Assembly: GCA_021292165.1 (NCBI GenBank)
Contig: CM037879.1
Location: forward strand, 111,406,359 to 111,470,358
DNA length: 64,000 nucleotides
Direction: 5' to 3'
Source of the DNA: Shinisaurus crocodilurus
Taxonomy: Eukaryota; Chordata; Lepidosauria; Squamata; Shinisauridae
The notes beneath the pieces are model-generated. The model had not been told where the DNA came from, did not search any database, and was given only the letters and a program-made list of their open reading frames with translations. Shown here in pieces: positions 49,531-61,289 of the stretch. The position numbers and the translations under genes are program-made. Positions within the stretch are counted from its first letter, which is position 1. Every line of letters starts with the position of its first letter.

Positions 49531-49900
49531 GTTACTTTTCACCTCTGAAACATGAGAACAGTGGAGGATTTAAAAGAAACTGTTTACAGTAAAAGATGTT
49601 CTTTTTAAAAAGACATTATGCTTCTTATTTTTTGTTAATGAATTGACACTTCTTGTATAGGAGAACTTATTTTGTCCTTCACATTTGATGACTAATTTAT
49701 AACAAAATGGCTTTAGAACAGAGTGTTAATGGTATTATGTCTGGCTCTCATGGTCTGCTTAATCAAGTGCTCTGGTCTGTCTCTCCCCCCCCCCAGGAAA
49801 AAAGTGCCATTTCCATTTGTAGCAATTATGTTCTTCACGCTGAGTTTTGTGTTTTAATGGAAATTTTAAGGAGATTACTGCCGATCAATGTAGTGATTTT

Positions 49901-50046
49901 CAGTGCTTTTTTTCTGGAGAAAAAGGTACCGGAACTCTTGGATCACATTTCCTCGGGAGTAGATGGCGATTAAATTGTAATGCAATTAATAGAAGAAAAG
50001 GTGCTGGAACTCAGTTCCTGTGAGTTCCACCAGAAAAAAAGCCCTG
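49901..50046. mobile_element. hAT-like MITE
   Basis: CAGTGCTTTTTTTCTGGAG ... ACCGGAACTC and the inverse GGAACTCAGTTCC ... CCAGAAAAAAAGCCCTG. GATTTT is present on both sides, a partial or shifted duplication. Confidence 0.6.
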
Positions 50047-50517
50047 GATTTTAGTGGGTGTTTAAAAAAAAATCTCTGCAATGGCTGACTCTTACATTCA
50101 TGCTAAATGTTTAGGTATAAATTGGCATCTTTAACCTTTGCTTGTTGATGAGGCCACCTCTAGTCAAGACCTCACATGGACCATATTTAACTCTTGGTAA
50201 TTCAATCATCCTCCATCCTCTCAGGGTGGCTATAAGCGATTCCCCTCAGCCAAGTGCTTATGGAATGTACATTCACGCTTTTAACTTGTAAACAGGTTTT
50301 GCAGGTAATATTTTTGTAATATTCAAAAACCTCTGTTGTTTCCTGCCTCGTAATGATCTAGTAATGTTATCCGATAATTTCTGGTTGCTATTTAGATGCC
50401 CACTTAGGGCTGGTGCCTCTGACTGGTCTCTTCATAATGGCCAAGCCCAGCGCCCTCAGGCAGCTGCAGGGCCCCAGGGCCCTGGCAGGGCCCACCACCA
50501 CTGACATTGGTCTAGAG

Positions 50518-50653
50518 CAGGGCTCTCCAACCTTGGGTCCCCAGATGATGCTGGCCTACAGCTCCCAGCATACCCAGCCAGCATGGCTAATGGCAAGATA
50601 TTCTGGGAGCTGTAGTCCAGCAACATATGGGGACCCAAGGTTGGAGAGCCCTG
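50518..50653. mobile_element. 136-bp palindromic hAT MITE
   Basis: CAGGGCTCTCCAACCTTGGG to its inverse, with the perfect duplication GTCTAGAG (50510-50517 and 50654-50661). A diverged subfamily (GATGATGCTGGCCTAC). Confidence 0.93.
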
Positions 50654-50689
50654 GTCTAGAGCCCCTGTATTGGAAGGCCTTGAAAGCTG

Positions 50690-50770
50690 CTGCCAGTCAG
50701 GGTTTACAATACTGGGCTAGATGGACCATAAGTCAGACTCAGTATAAGTCAGCTTCTTATGTTACTATGT
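50690..50770 (+). mobile_element. CR1-type 3' tail
   Basis: TACTGGGCTAGATGGACC, AGTCAGACTCAGTATAAG, CAGCTTCTTATGTTACTATG: the usual 3' tail of a CR1-like LINE or the SINE it mobilises. Confidence 0.55.
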
Positions 50771-50884
50771 TTGCCCCTGCTGCCACCAGGGAAGCCCACT
50801 GGGGCCAGCAACATAGAAGGAAGCCCACTAAAGGGCACTTTGCTGAGAACCCCATCAAACCTGGAGCTGGTTTTGATAATGTCT

Positions 50885-51105
50885 ACTCTTGCTCTGTAGT
50901 ATAGGTACAGGACATGCTTTGCATGCCGAAGGTCACCGGTTCAATGCCTGGTATCTCTAGTTAAGAGGATCAGGTAGCAGGTGATGTCAAAGATCTCCAC
51001 CTCAATCCTTGGAGAGCCACTTCCAAGTCAGAACAGGTAGTACTGAGGTAGATGGACAAATAATGGGGTAGATGGTATAAGGCAGTGTCCTATGTTCCTA
51101 CTGGC
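50885..51105 (+). mobile_element. tRNA-derived SINE with CR1-like tail
   Basis: The head is a degenerate tRNA with GCTTTGCATGCCGAAGGTC and a box B-like GGTTCAATGCC at 50938-50948. The body is AGTTAAGAGGATCAGGTAGC, GGTGATGTCAAAGATCTCC and GGAGAGCCACTTCCAAGTCA. The 3' end is GATGGTATAAGGCAGTGTCC and TATGTTCCT. This is a different SINE from the Sauria type, and not a functional tRNA. Confidence 0.7.
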
Positions 51106-51109
51106 TGTT

Positions 51110-53150
51110 CCCTTCTCTTGATGCATGAACCATTTGATTTGAGTCTGTATAACTTTGGGGCCAAACTAGTGTGTTGCAAACCCAAATCCACAGAGTTTGG
51201 CAGGCGGAAAAGAAGCCATTTGATTATTTCCCCAAGAAGCCATTTGATTATTTCACAACTCAACCAATTCTAGCATGGTGGAGTGTGGGGTGGGCACAGT
51301 AAACATAGGACCAAGTTCATCTCCCTCCACTGGACCTCACTGGCCAAGGGATGCCTTCAGTTCAACAAATCTTGCTTTGTTCTTCACTGGATTTTTGCTG
51401 TTCATTTTCTCATTGTGAACTACTAATATTCCAAAGCCAAATCTGTATTGTGGTGATATTTTATGCAATTGTACACATTATTGACCTAGTATTGCATTTC
51501 ATCTTTAAACTCAGTACCTTGACCGACATTCCTTCATCAGCTATGGAGCTTGATTAATCTAATTCTTGATATTTAAGCCTTCCACAGTTTTCTCCTGGGC
51601 ATTGTTTTTAGTGAGTGTCAACTCTGTTTTCTCTTTTAACTAATCTGTATATTTGGCTTCTATCTTGCCCAGAATACCGAGTTTATTTGGAGAGGTGGGG
51701 AAGCAGTATGATCAGCAAAGTCATGCTGTGCCTCATCTGAATCTGTGATTTAGGTGACTGTTACTGCTGCCGCCAGTATAGGGCTGCTTGCCATATTGGA
51801 AGGTATCTTGAAGATTGAGATTATCTGTGCAATGAAATATATATCATATTATTATCTTCACGCTTCCTTTCCTTTCCTTTCTTTTCAAATGCAGCATGAA
51901 GCTTAAATAGTAAAGCTACAATTTCCTTTTCTTCTAAAAACCTGGGCGCTTGCATGTCTGTCAAAGTTTGTGGGGGTGGGGGAGGAGAGAAACAGCTTGT
52001 AGACAGATTCAGTTGCGCTATATAACCCACAATTCTCAGGGATGGGGAATTTGTGGCTTTCCACTCCCAGCACCCTCAGCCAACATGGCCAATGAGGGAA
52101 TATGTAGTTCAACAGCATCTGGAGGACCACACATTCCCCACCGCTCATTTAGATGTTCCACTTCTCTGAATAAATGCTAAGTTATATTCAGACATGTAAA
52201 GATAGTCTGATTGTTTTGGATGGATGGATGGATGGATGGATGGATGGATGAAATGGATGAAAATTATTGGAATGTAACTTGGGGATGGTTTGTTTTCCAT
52301 TCTCTTCCTCCTTCCTTTTAAAAAAATAGTCAAGACTTTATATGATTGTCTATTTATATAGTGTAGTCCCAGCTGGGATGACCAGATGCTGAAGAAGACA
52401 AGGATTCTGTACCTTTAATAGTTGGGTAAAAGATGATTCCCCCCACACCATATGTGATAACAGCATTGTCATCCTTCACCTCTGATCTTCCTAATGACAC
52501 CTGTCTTTAAATAACTTCCATATTCTTTTGACCTTCCCCACTGAGTGACTTGTTGACTTACCTGTCAAGGCTTAGCTTGAAAAATGTGTGGGAGTCTCAC
52601 AACTGTGCAAAGTGTTAGGAAATGGTGGTAGTTTTGAGATTGGGGAGAGTAAACAGGGTAAACAAATTGACCCATTTTACAAAAGGGAAGCTCTAGTGAT
52701 GCTCAGAGAAACACACAAGCCACACACAAAACCAGACAAAACTCATTCACAGCACAGACAAAACACACACCCTGCATTCACCGCCATCTTTCGCAGCCCC
52801 GCATGATGCTCCGTGCCACCCCCAGCATACCTTTTTCGCTTGCCCCATTTTTTTCTGGGGGGCTAGGCATGCTTCAGAATGAAGTGTTAGCCTGCAGCTA
52901 CCTGGCATTTTTCTTTTCTAAGAATGCTTTTGGGGCACACAAGCATTCTTGGAAGTGAAGATGGTGCTGGAGTCTGGCACTTCACATTGCAGTATGGCAG
53001 CCCCCTGTGTTGTTTTTATTTTTAAAAAAATGTTTTTTTAAAAACAGGAGGGGCAGAGATCCTGGTGAGTGCCAAGGGAGATGGACACTATGATGCCCCC
53101 AATGCCATGCTAGGAAACACAGGGCTACTCTGAACCTTTCCTTCAGTCCC
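51110..53150. other. Intergenic, mostly unclassified
   Basis: About 52038-52135 looks like a hAT-type palindrome (CAGGGATGGGGAATTTGTGG with ACCACACATTCCCCACC), without a clear duplication. A GGAT microsatellite follows at 52218. No gene is seen. Confidence 0.4.
52218..52250. repeat. (GGAT)n microsatellite
   Basis: Eight GGAT units. Confidence 0.95.
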
Positions 53151-53153
53151 TTA

Positions 53154-53698
53154 AAGGGCCGGCGCTACCGCTAGGCAGACCCAGGCGGCTGCCTAGGGCG
53201 CATGGCGGAACAGGGCGCAGCGTTTCTGCGCCCCTTCCTCGCCTCCGGCGCGCTCCTGCCCCGGCTGCCGCCTCTGCCGCGCCTCCCCGCCCGCCTGCCA
53301 GCTGCCGCTGCTGCCGCTGCTGCCGCTGCTGCACCTCCCCCCCTGCGCGCGCCCGCCCGCCAGCCACCTACCTACCTTCACGTCGTTTCTGGAGCCCCGC
53401 CGGCGTTGTTTTGGCGGGAGGAGGAACCAGGGCAACAGGGCTTAAACAGCCCTGTTGCCCTGGTTTCCCCGGCAAAAAAAAAAAAGCGTGGGGGTCCCGT
53501 CGGGTCGGAGGAGGCGGCAGCGGCAGCAGCAGCAGCCGGGGGCGGGGGGAAGGTAGGTGGTGGGGGGGCGGCGGCGGCGGCGCGGGGGTGTGTGTTGCAG
53601 AGCAGGGCTGCTTTGCTCCGGAGCCCCCCCACGGCACGAGAGGGGGGGCGCTAAATATAATTTGGCCTAGGGCGCCAAACAGCCCTGCACCGTTCCGG
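53154..53698. mobile_element. GC-rich hAT-like transposon, second copy
   Basis: Same architecture as 12211-12831: GGGCCGGCGCTACCGCTAGG start, GCCTAGGGCGC, a GC-rich interior with a GGGCAACAGGGCTTAAACAG palindrome also present in the first copy, and the end CGCTAAATATAATTTGGCCT ... GCCCTGCACCG. It is flanked by GTCCCTTA (53146-53153) and GTCCCTTT (53699-53706), a 7/8 match. Long open frames on both strands are composition effects. Confidence 0.8.
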
Positions 53699-53709
53699 GT
53701 CCCTTTGCC

Positions 53710-54425
53710 TTTTGTTCCTTTGTTTCCCTATATCTTGGAAACTTTTATGAATTTTCATCCTGTCCCTGTGTAAAGTTTTAATCCTGGCAAAACTGAACAT
53801 TTTTCTTTCCCACACAGAAGCTGGACTACAAAGTTCCATGAGAAACTCAGCGTCCCATGTCAGAGGCTTCACTGTCACAAGTGTAAAACAATACATGTAA
53901 GTCAGCTTTCTAATACTTTTCCTTGGTGTCTGGAACTTTGTAGGTAACCAACTTATGAACTTTTTGTCTACCTGTATGAAACAGAGCAGGACAACTATTA
54001 GAAAGTTATTTAAAATAGTTAATTTTAAAAAAGCACTTGTTAATCACTCAGTCACATTAAGTTAAATACTAAAAATTCCACTATGGGGCCAGCACCATAA
54101 GTATAATGGATTGCTGCAATTAAATCCAGTATCTTAATTTATTCTTAATACTCTTTCTGGGCAACCTTTCCACCTGCTTCAGCTTCACTGCACAAACATT
54201 TATTAGACCTGGCTGTTGAAAAACAGCAGGCTAAATTGGACAGCCAATTCTTTAAAAAATCAATATGATGCCCCAAGCAACATTAATGTGTCTTTCATGT
54301 TCAATAATCCCATATATTACTGATTTATTTGCCATAACAAATACACCTTTCAACTGAAATAAGATTAGCTTCTCTAACACCAGCATTAAGCAGAGAGCAC
54401 TTTAATGCTGTTGTATCTTCTGTTC
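53710..54425. other. Intergenic, no recognised element
   Basis: No gene or clear transposon. Confidence 0.4.
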
Positions 54426-54427
54426 GG

Positions 54428-54460
54428 CGGTGGTGGTGGTGGTGGTGGTGGTGGTGGTGG

Positions 54461-54501
<41 letters not shown>
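54428..54501. repeat. (GGT)n(GAT)n compound microsatellite
   Basis: About eleven GGT followed by about thirteen GAT triplets. It lies exactly at the 3' end of the minus-strand LINE at 54500-55825, and read with the LINE it is (ATC)n then (ACC)n, so it probably grew from the LINE's ATC tail. The His and Ile runs in overlapping frames are not proteins. Confidence 0.95.
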
Positions 54502-55825
54502 AACAATATTTGTATACCGCTCCAGATCAAACAGATTCCGGAACGGTGAACAATAAAAAGACAAAAATAGATAAAAGAAACAAAAACAATACATTGAAAA
54601 CAAACGAAAATTACATTGGTGGTTGAAGAGCAGAGAAGGCTTCTCGGAACAAGGAGGTCTTCAGCAGGCACCGAAATTAGCACAATGTCGGAGCCTGCCT
54701 GACCTCCAGAAGCAGGGAGTTCCACAGGAATGGAGCCACCACACTGAAGGCTCTTCTGGTGGATTCTAATCGGGCCAAAGGTCCATGAGGAACCACCAGG
54801 AGCATGCCATCTGATGACTTCAGTGACTGGGCACGTTTGGAGGTGCTCTTTCAGGTAACCTGGTCTCAAGTTGTTTCGGGCTTAGTACACAAGTACCAGA
54901 ACCTTAAACCTGACCTGGTAGTGAATAGGTAGCCAGTGCAGTTCCTTCAGCAAAGGAGTTGCATGCTGAAAAGGGGCAGCTCCCGACAATAGCTGAGCTG
55001 CTGCATTCTATACTAGCTCCAGCTTCTAGAGCAGCCTTAAGGGCTGCCCCACATAGAGCGCATTGCAGTAATCCAGTCTTGAGGTTACTAGCACCTGTAT
55101 CACTGTGGTCAAGCTATCCCTGTCCAGGAGAGGCTGTAGCTGGCGAACCAATCGAAGATGGTAAAAGGCACTCTGAGCTGCCGTAGTCACTTGGGACTCC
55201 AGTGACAATTATAGATCTAGGAGTACCCCCAGACTACAAACCTGTTCTTTCAAAGGGAGTGCAACCCCATCCAGAACAGGCAATGAGCTTATCTCCCAGA
55301 CTCAGGAACCACTCACCCCCAGGGCTTCCGTCTTGCCAGGATTCAGCCTCAGTTTATTGGCCCTCATCCAGCCCATCACCGAGTTCAGGCACTGATCCAG
55401 GACTTGCACAGTGTCTCCTGAGTCAGTTGTCAAAGGGATATAGAGCTGTGTGTCATCAGTGTAATGATGGCACTTGGCTCCAAATCCCCTAATGACTGCT
55501 CCCAGCGGCTTCATATAGATGTTCAACAACATTGGGGACAAGATGGTACCCCGAGGAACCCCATAGCGCAATTGCCACGGGTCCGAGAAATAGTCACCCA
55601 ATGTTACTCTCTGAAATCGATCCTGGAGGTAGGACCGAAACCACTGTAACACAGTGCCTCCAATGCCCAACCCGTGGAGTCGATCCAGGAGGATACCATG
55701 GCCAATGGTATCAAAAGCCGCTGAGAGATCGAGTAGAATTAACAGGGTCACACTCCCACTATCCTTCACTCGAATTATATAGTGGTGTCTATTTCCTTCT
55801 GTGAAATTGAGGCTTGACCACAACT
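54500..55825 (-). mobile_element. CR1/L2-type LINE, RT to 3' tail
   Basis: The longest intact RT frame of this lineage (minus 55823-55302): LLILLDLSAAFDTIGHGILL, GGTVLQWFRSYLQDRFQRV, GVPRGTILSPMLLNIYMKPL, then HHYTDDTQLY, where the catalytic box reads YTDD, not YADD, and ANKLRLNPGKTEA. The post-RT region continues to 54510 with stops. Its 3' end abuts the ATC tail. 5'-truncated and inactive. Confidence 0.85.
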
Positions 55826-55829
55826 CTTG

Positions 55830-56555
55830 ACTTGCTCTGAATGTTAGATTTTAGATGAAATAAACATAGATGACAGTAAGTACCCATGAGGCCATAATAG
55901 TAGTGTTCCCATCCAAAGTCATCTGGTACTGGTTACCAGTTATATTTGAAACAGCTCTTGTATTCACTGCAACAGTTTTCAAGAGTTACAAACATTTCAC
56001 AGGTACATCTTTCAAAATCTAATGTGTGAGGCATTCCTGAGTAACCACGGCCATCTCACATGGATCTGCAGTTGGGACAAACGGTGTTCATATACAGAGG
56101 GAAATGTCCCTTTTGTGTAAAGCAATGTTATAAGTGGGAGAGAGGAAACTGCAAGCAATCTGCAATCTGGTTTTGCCAGTTTTAGAATGGCTGTACGTGT
56201 CTGCACATACACATACACATTTACTTCCAGAACACTTTGTCTCCTAGTATGACACATCTACTGAAAGCTGAGCACATGTGCTTAGTTTCTGACCCACACT
56301 GGCCATTTTTGTGCCTGTTTTATGGTTTTAGTACCACCACCACCACCACCATCCCAAAAACTCATAATGTAAATATAGAAGGAAATTTTGTTCCAGAAAA
56401 GGACATGCTTATGCAAATAGAGGGACAGTTGATGAATAAAATATGTAAATTCTGAAGAGACTTTTCAGATCAGCACATTGGGACTTGACTTGCGGGTGGG
56501 TCTGAGTCAGTATCCCTCCTCTTAGAAATTAAACTCTGGATGAGTCATTTAGCAA
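55830..56555. other. Intergenic, no recognised element
   Basis: A short CCA run (56334-56351). No gene. Confidence 0.4.
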
Positions 56556-56558
56556 CTA

Positions 56559-56818
56559 CAGTGATACCTTGGATTGCAAGCATAATTCATTCCGGAACCG
56601 TGCTTGTAATCCAAAACACTCTTATATCAAAGCGAGTCTCTGGCGGGCGTGAGTGGGGCCGATTTCGGCCCGCAACGCCCGCTCGAGGCGAGCGGTTACA
56701 TCCCTACGACTTGTATTGCAAGACGTTGCTTGTTTATCAAGTCAAAATTTATTTTAAAAATTTGCTTGTCTTGCAAAACGCTCTCAGACCAAGTTACTTG
56801 CAATTCAAGGTATTACTG
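56559..56818 (+). mobile_element. Tigger-like transposon with foreign insert
   Basis: CAGTGATACCTTGGATTGCA to the inverse, with TA on both sides (56557-56558 and 56819-56820). The middle (about 56634-56708) is replaced by GC-rich sequence matching in reverse the start of the element at 43288, ending GGTTACATCCCTA. Confidence 0.8.
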
Positions 56819-56824
56819 TATGAG

Positions 56825-57775
56825 AAGGGGTGATATGAAATGAACAGAGGGATAATGATTCTGGACTGAGCTGAGCGTGAAAGAATATGGAGAAACATCC
56901 TGCTTTAGCTTTTCGCAGCCAACACTTACACAATAGGTAACCCAATCTGACCCTGACCTCACCAGGATTCACAGAATTGTGTTCCTCCAAAGATTAGACA
57001 TGTTTCTTCATTGAACAATTTAACCATGCTTCTTAATACCGGCAGCATGCCCATTCCCCGCTGCCTGAGTTTCTGTTCTAGCTTTCCTTTAAAAACAGTG
57101 CACACATTGACCTATGCAAATAAGATTTCTTTGCCTGGCTTACTATCACTGTGTAATTGCTTTCATCTCTAAGCCTGCAGAAAACTTTGACACCTCCCCT
57201 TTTTCCAATTCCATTGCCTGTTTAGTACTGCACAGTTTCTACGAATATTCATGATCTTGTTGAAGCGTTTATCCAAAACCCAGCAGAACAGGGCCCTGAT
57301 AAACACACAGAAATATAACTGGATAAGGCATTCCAGCTGAAGGACCACTCGATTATCCTTACATTTTCAGTAGGATAACTTGCAGGAGGATGTTCAGAAT
57401 GGATTTCTGAATTTCAAGAGACCGTTTAGGAGGCAAAAGTAGTATACTGAGCCTGACTGGCACTATCATAGAGTAGGCATTGTCTTTATATGAGAGAAAT
57501 CAGCGGTGTGGGGGGGTGGACAATGCCTCTCTTGAGATGGTGCTTGTCATTTGCAATTTTTATATGCATTTGTGTAATAATAATACATTTTTTAAAATCT
57601 GCTACCCAATTAATTTGGGGCACCTTTTTAGTCAATTAACAAAGCAATCCTACAAGGGCAGGGGAGGGAGAATCCGCAGAGAGGAAATACCATTTCTGAA
57701 GCCTCCTGGGGTTTGTGCCAGCCAGAGCTTAAAGGGAGGGGGGGGGGATAGCTGGCTTTTAACCATTTTTAAAAT
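56825..57775. other. Intergenic, no recognised element
   Basis: No gene or clear transposon. Confidence 0.4.
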
Positions 57776-57781
57776 AGTTTC

Positions 57782-58398
57782 TGTTGGATAATTAAAATTG
57801 CAGTCAAAACCTATGGCTAATGTTTCACCAGGTAATTGGGTGAAATGGTTAAGATCACTGATACCTTCTAGGGTGGTTTTCCTAGAAGGTACTCATTGAA
57901 TTATTAACAGCCTGAACAGGAAGTGGGCGTAGCTCTCAGCTTCTTCCTCTTTCTGTTCAGACTCTTAGTGAATGTAGCACCTTCTGTTGTTGTCTCTACG
58001 TGGTCCTTGCAGCAGCATGTAGCCAGAGTTGCTGGTCTGAACTCCACAAGTTCAGATCCCAAGTAACTACAAATGTACTTGTAAGCAACTGTAAGAAACG
58101 TCTTTTAAGCCTGCCTGAATGAAACTGCATAATCTGAGTGAGTAAATGTTACTTTTAACTTTTACAAGACTGTGTCTCTGATTATTGTTCTGAGGGAGAG
58201 AAAAGGGGGCAAAACCAGGGAAATCCAGTCTGCCTTAAAGCATCCTGGATTACCAAATGCTAACTGGCTAACACTAGCCAAATCTAAGCTTCTTTTAAGC
58301 TGGAAAGGGACTCTACTCTGCTGATCTCACTAACGTGAGATAGGAAGGATATTACTCCACAACATATCCTCTCCTAGTATCTTTTTCAAGTCCCAACA
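57782..58398 (+). mobile_element. Solo LTR with perfect 5-bp duplication
   Basis: Begins TGTTGGATAATTAAAATTG and ends TTCAAGTCCCAACA, flanked by GTTTC on both sides (57777-57781 and 58399-58403). An R/U5-like stretch near 58125-58190 reads ATGTTACTTTTAACTTTTAC and AAGACTGTGTCTCTGATTAT. Length 617 bp. No internal region or second LTR. Confidence 0.85.
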
Positions 58399-58404
58399 GT
58401 TTCA

Positions 58405-59620
58405 CCGCCATCCAAATTTGTCTTTTTAAAATTTCCCCTCCCATTGCTTAGCTAGCTCCAGGGCTTGCCTAGCTGCTCACACTCCCCTCCCTCCTGTCAA
58501 GAATGCCACTTTTTAAAAAAACCTTTCTGTTATTGGAGCAGCTATGGCAGCAGAAAGTCAAGGGAGGACCACCTCTGTGGGCAGACCTCCCTCATCACCT
58601 GCAGAGGAGGTGGTCCGTAGTGTCCTATGGTTTTGAAGTTTTAAAATGGAATAATCTAACCAATTAATTAGGGCTGGGCTGCAGTGATGTCACAATGTGG
58701 CATTGTTCTGGGGGCACTATCGGGAAAACAAATGGCAGGTGCAAGCAATAAGGAGCCCACAGGAGCTCCTGTTAGTGCTGTTCCCCCACACCCTAAAATA
58801 AGCTCCCCATCATCTGAAAGGCATAAGAAGCAAATGGGTTGTGTCACCTTCTTTTGCGACAAAGCCCTTTCCATATGTGGGTTGAACTTTCAGATTTTTG
58901 AAAGTTTGACCAGGCACTGCACTGAAACATAATCTGGTTTGTGCAGGTACTAGAACTCCATTGAACCGACCCGGGACCTTGAGAAACCTTTTACCTGCCT
59001 TCCAGTGGTGGGATCTGATTCAGAACATGATGTATTTCATGATGTAGAACATCATGGAAAGCTAAGTGGATGAAGCAAAGCTCAGGAAAAGTCACCAGGC
59101 TTCTTGCTGGGGGGTGGGGAGTAGCAAAGTATATACACATAACAATTATTTATTTCTCAAAACTGCTATGCTGGAACACCTGCAGGGTTATTTTTAAAAG
59201 TGTTTATTCCATACAATGGAAAACATGGGAGGGATTAACTGTAAAGGGAACCTTTTGATCTCATCCACTAAATAACCATATCAATGGCTCTTTTCAGTGC
59301 CTTTTCTCTGAAACACATAAAAGTCATGAACTGCAAAGAACACGCATCACAGGACCAAATTGTGCCATTTATAATGAGCAGGTGCTACTACACTGATGTC
59401 AAGGAAGTGTAAGCTAGATCTGAATTTGCCTTCCAAATGACAGGACAGAGTTATATTAACACTGTAAACATAGGCACGAACATGAAAATGAACGAACATG
59501 TTGGAAAGACTGGGAGGCAAACTACACTGCAGTCCTGGTCTAATGGCTCCTTCTCCCTCACAAAGCACCTCTGGGAGTGGGTGAGTTGCATCATTGAAGG
59601 GAAGGGGGTGTTTAACCCTT
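58405..59620. other. Intergenic, no recognised element
   Basis: No gene or clear transposon. Confidence 0.4.
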
Positions 59621-59624
59621 GCCT

Positions 59625-60346
59625 TGTGTATTACCCCAGGGGCCTGGTTCAGCCATGGGACCTCACTTTAGATTCAAGGATAATCGGGAGGAAATGAAAC
59701 CACTTGTTTGAAAGATGATATACCGTTTATTGAATACAGTGATGAAATATGGATACAGATGATCAATAAACAAGCAGAAGAAAAGCTCACAGAATGTCCC
59801 TTCCAGTCGCTGGTCTTCCTAATGCAGTGTTCTTCTCCAACCTTGGGTCCCCAGATGTTTTTGGCCTACAACTCCCAGTGCCCCAGCCAGCATAGCTGGC
59901 TGGGGCATGCTGGGAGTTGTAGACCAAAAACATCTGGGGACCCAAGGTTGGAGAACACTGTCCTAATGTGACGGACACTGCTCCAAGGCACTAAGTAGAT
60001 TGCTTAGACATGTATGCACACCTGGTTCTAAGTGGAGAGCCAAAGTTCTAACTAGTAAGCTAAGGATTTTATAGAAGTCTCTCTCTACTGCCGACAGTGG
60101 GGGAAAGAGGGTGAGAGAAGACCCAGCTATCCCCATTAACTTCAGCAGAAGGGTGTGTAAACATCCTTATCTCAAGGAGGAGGTAAAGAGTTCACCGCAG
60201 CTGGTAGCTGGTGATCTCATGCCTTCACTGAGGCCCCTTGCAAGTTTCTCACAGCAATTAAGCTTAACACATATCTGTTGCTTTTATGGCTACACTACAG
60301 GCCTGTGCTGGACACTGTGAACAGTTCACACTAACTCCTCGTCACA
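59625..60346 (-). mobile_element. Possible LTR-like segment holding a MITE
   Basis: On the minus strand it has a TATA-like CTTCTATAAAATCC near 60068-60081 and an AATAAACGG signal near 59728-59736, with TGTGACGAGG and a GGTAATACA as possible ends. No target duplication was found, so this is only a candidate. Confidence 0.3.
59825..59960. mobile_element. 136-bp palindromic hAT MITE
   Basis: CAGTGTTCTTCTCCAACC to its inverse GGTTGGAGAACACTG, with the perfect duplication TCCTAATG (59817-59824 and 59961-59968). Confidence 0.93.
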
Positions 60347-60349
60347 ATG

Positions 60350-61285
60350 TCTTCCAGTTATCAATCCCAATACAACTTGTCTGTTGCTTCCTCCTGAAAC
60401 TTTCCGTATCGCAGCTTTTACCTCCACAGTGATCCAGAACCATGTTTACAAAGCACAGATCCAGAACACTGGTGGGGGGACATTTTAGGGGTAAGTGACT
60501 GGCAGGGGAAGGATTAAGCAGCACTCCATTCCCTTTCATCCTTTATCCCATATAAATCATCTTTCCTGATGGGATCCTTACATGCGGCTGCAGTTGACAT
60601 GTAGTTTGTTCCAACACACTGAACAGACTCACACAGGTATCGCCAACCTTTTTGGGCCAGTGGGGCATATTTGGAGATTGAAGGAAGTGGCATGGATGCA
60701 ATAAAATGGCTGCCATGGAAGGCGTTCCAAATCAAAAAATGCCCATTTCACAGAAGACAAACTGATGAGGCTGAAAGATAACAAACTTGCTCAAGAACCT
60801 GAGCACAAGGCAGTGGTGGGGCCTGCCTGAGACAGAAAACAAAACCACTTCTTAGAACCCACAGTTTTCTGCTTCAACAGAACATCCATTTTGGAGAATC
60901 TACAGTCCCTCTGTCAGCAAACTCAGCTTCTCAATATCTTTCTTTCCCCGCCCCAGCCCTCTCTTCCAGGCTGCAGCTGCTTAGTGGTGCAGGAACGGCA
61001 CTTTTGTTTTGGCCCTCCGCTTTGAGTTTTTCCGCTATCCTCATCACCCTGTTTGGATTTTTTCCTGCTCCCCTAGCTTTTCTTCTTCCATCCACTGACA
61101 AGTATACTATAGCTCATCTCAGCCACCCTTGATGGTGGTGAGAAGGAGGAGATGCCACTGCCTCCTTGCTCATTGTCTGTCAAACAAGCAAGTGATAGCA
61201 ATAATGAGAACAGGCATGAGCAACAGCAGCTAGTGAAAATGGCAATGAAAAAATAAGACTCACTGAGGGAAGGGGTTCATTGAGA
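60350..61285. other. Intergenic, one possible hAT start
   Basis: About 60634-60770 opens CAGGTATCGCCAACCTTTTT, GGGCCAGTGGGGC, like Charlie-type ends, with an uncertain far end. No gene. Confidence 0.4.
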
Positions 61286-61289
61286 GTAT

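Noticed and set aside
53202..53654. 150-residue + strand frame with Ala runs
   Set aside because: Interior of the second GC-rich hAT-like element; low-complexity translation only.
54325..54869. Polyhistidine and polyisoleucine frames
   Set aside because: Direct translations of the (GGT)n(GAT)n microsatellite at the end of a LINE.
59625..60346. Confident LTR call
   Set aside because: TATA-like and polyadenylation-like signals are present, but no matching flanking duplication could be found; kept only as a low-confidence feature.
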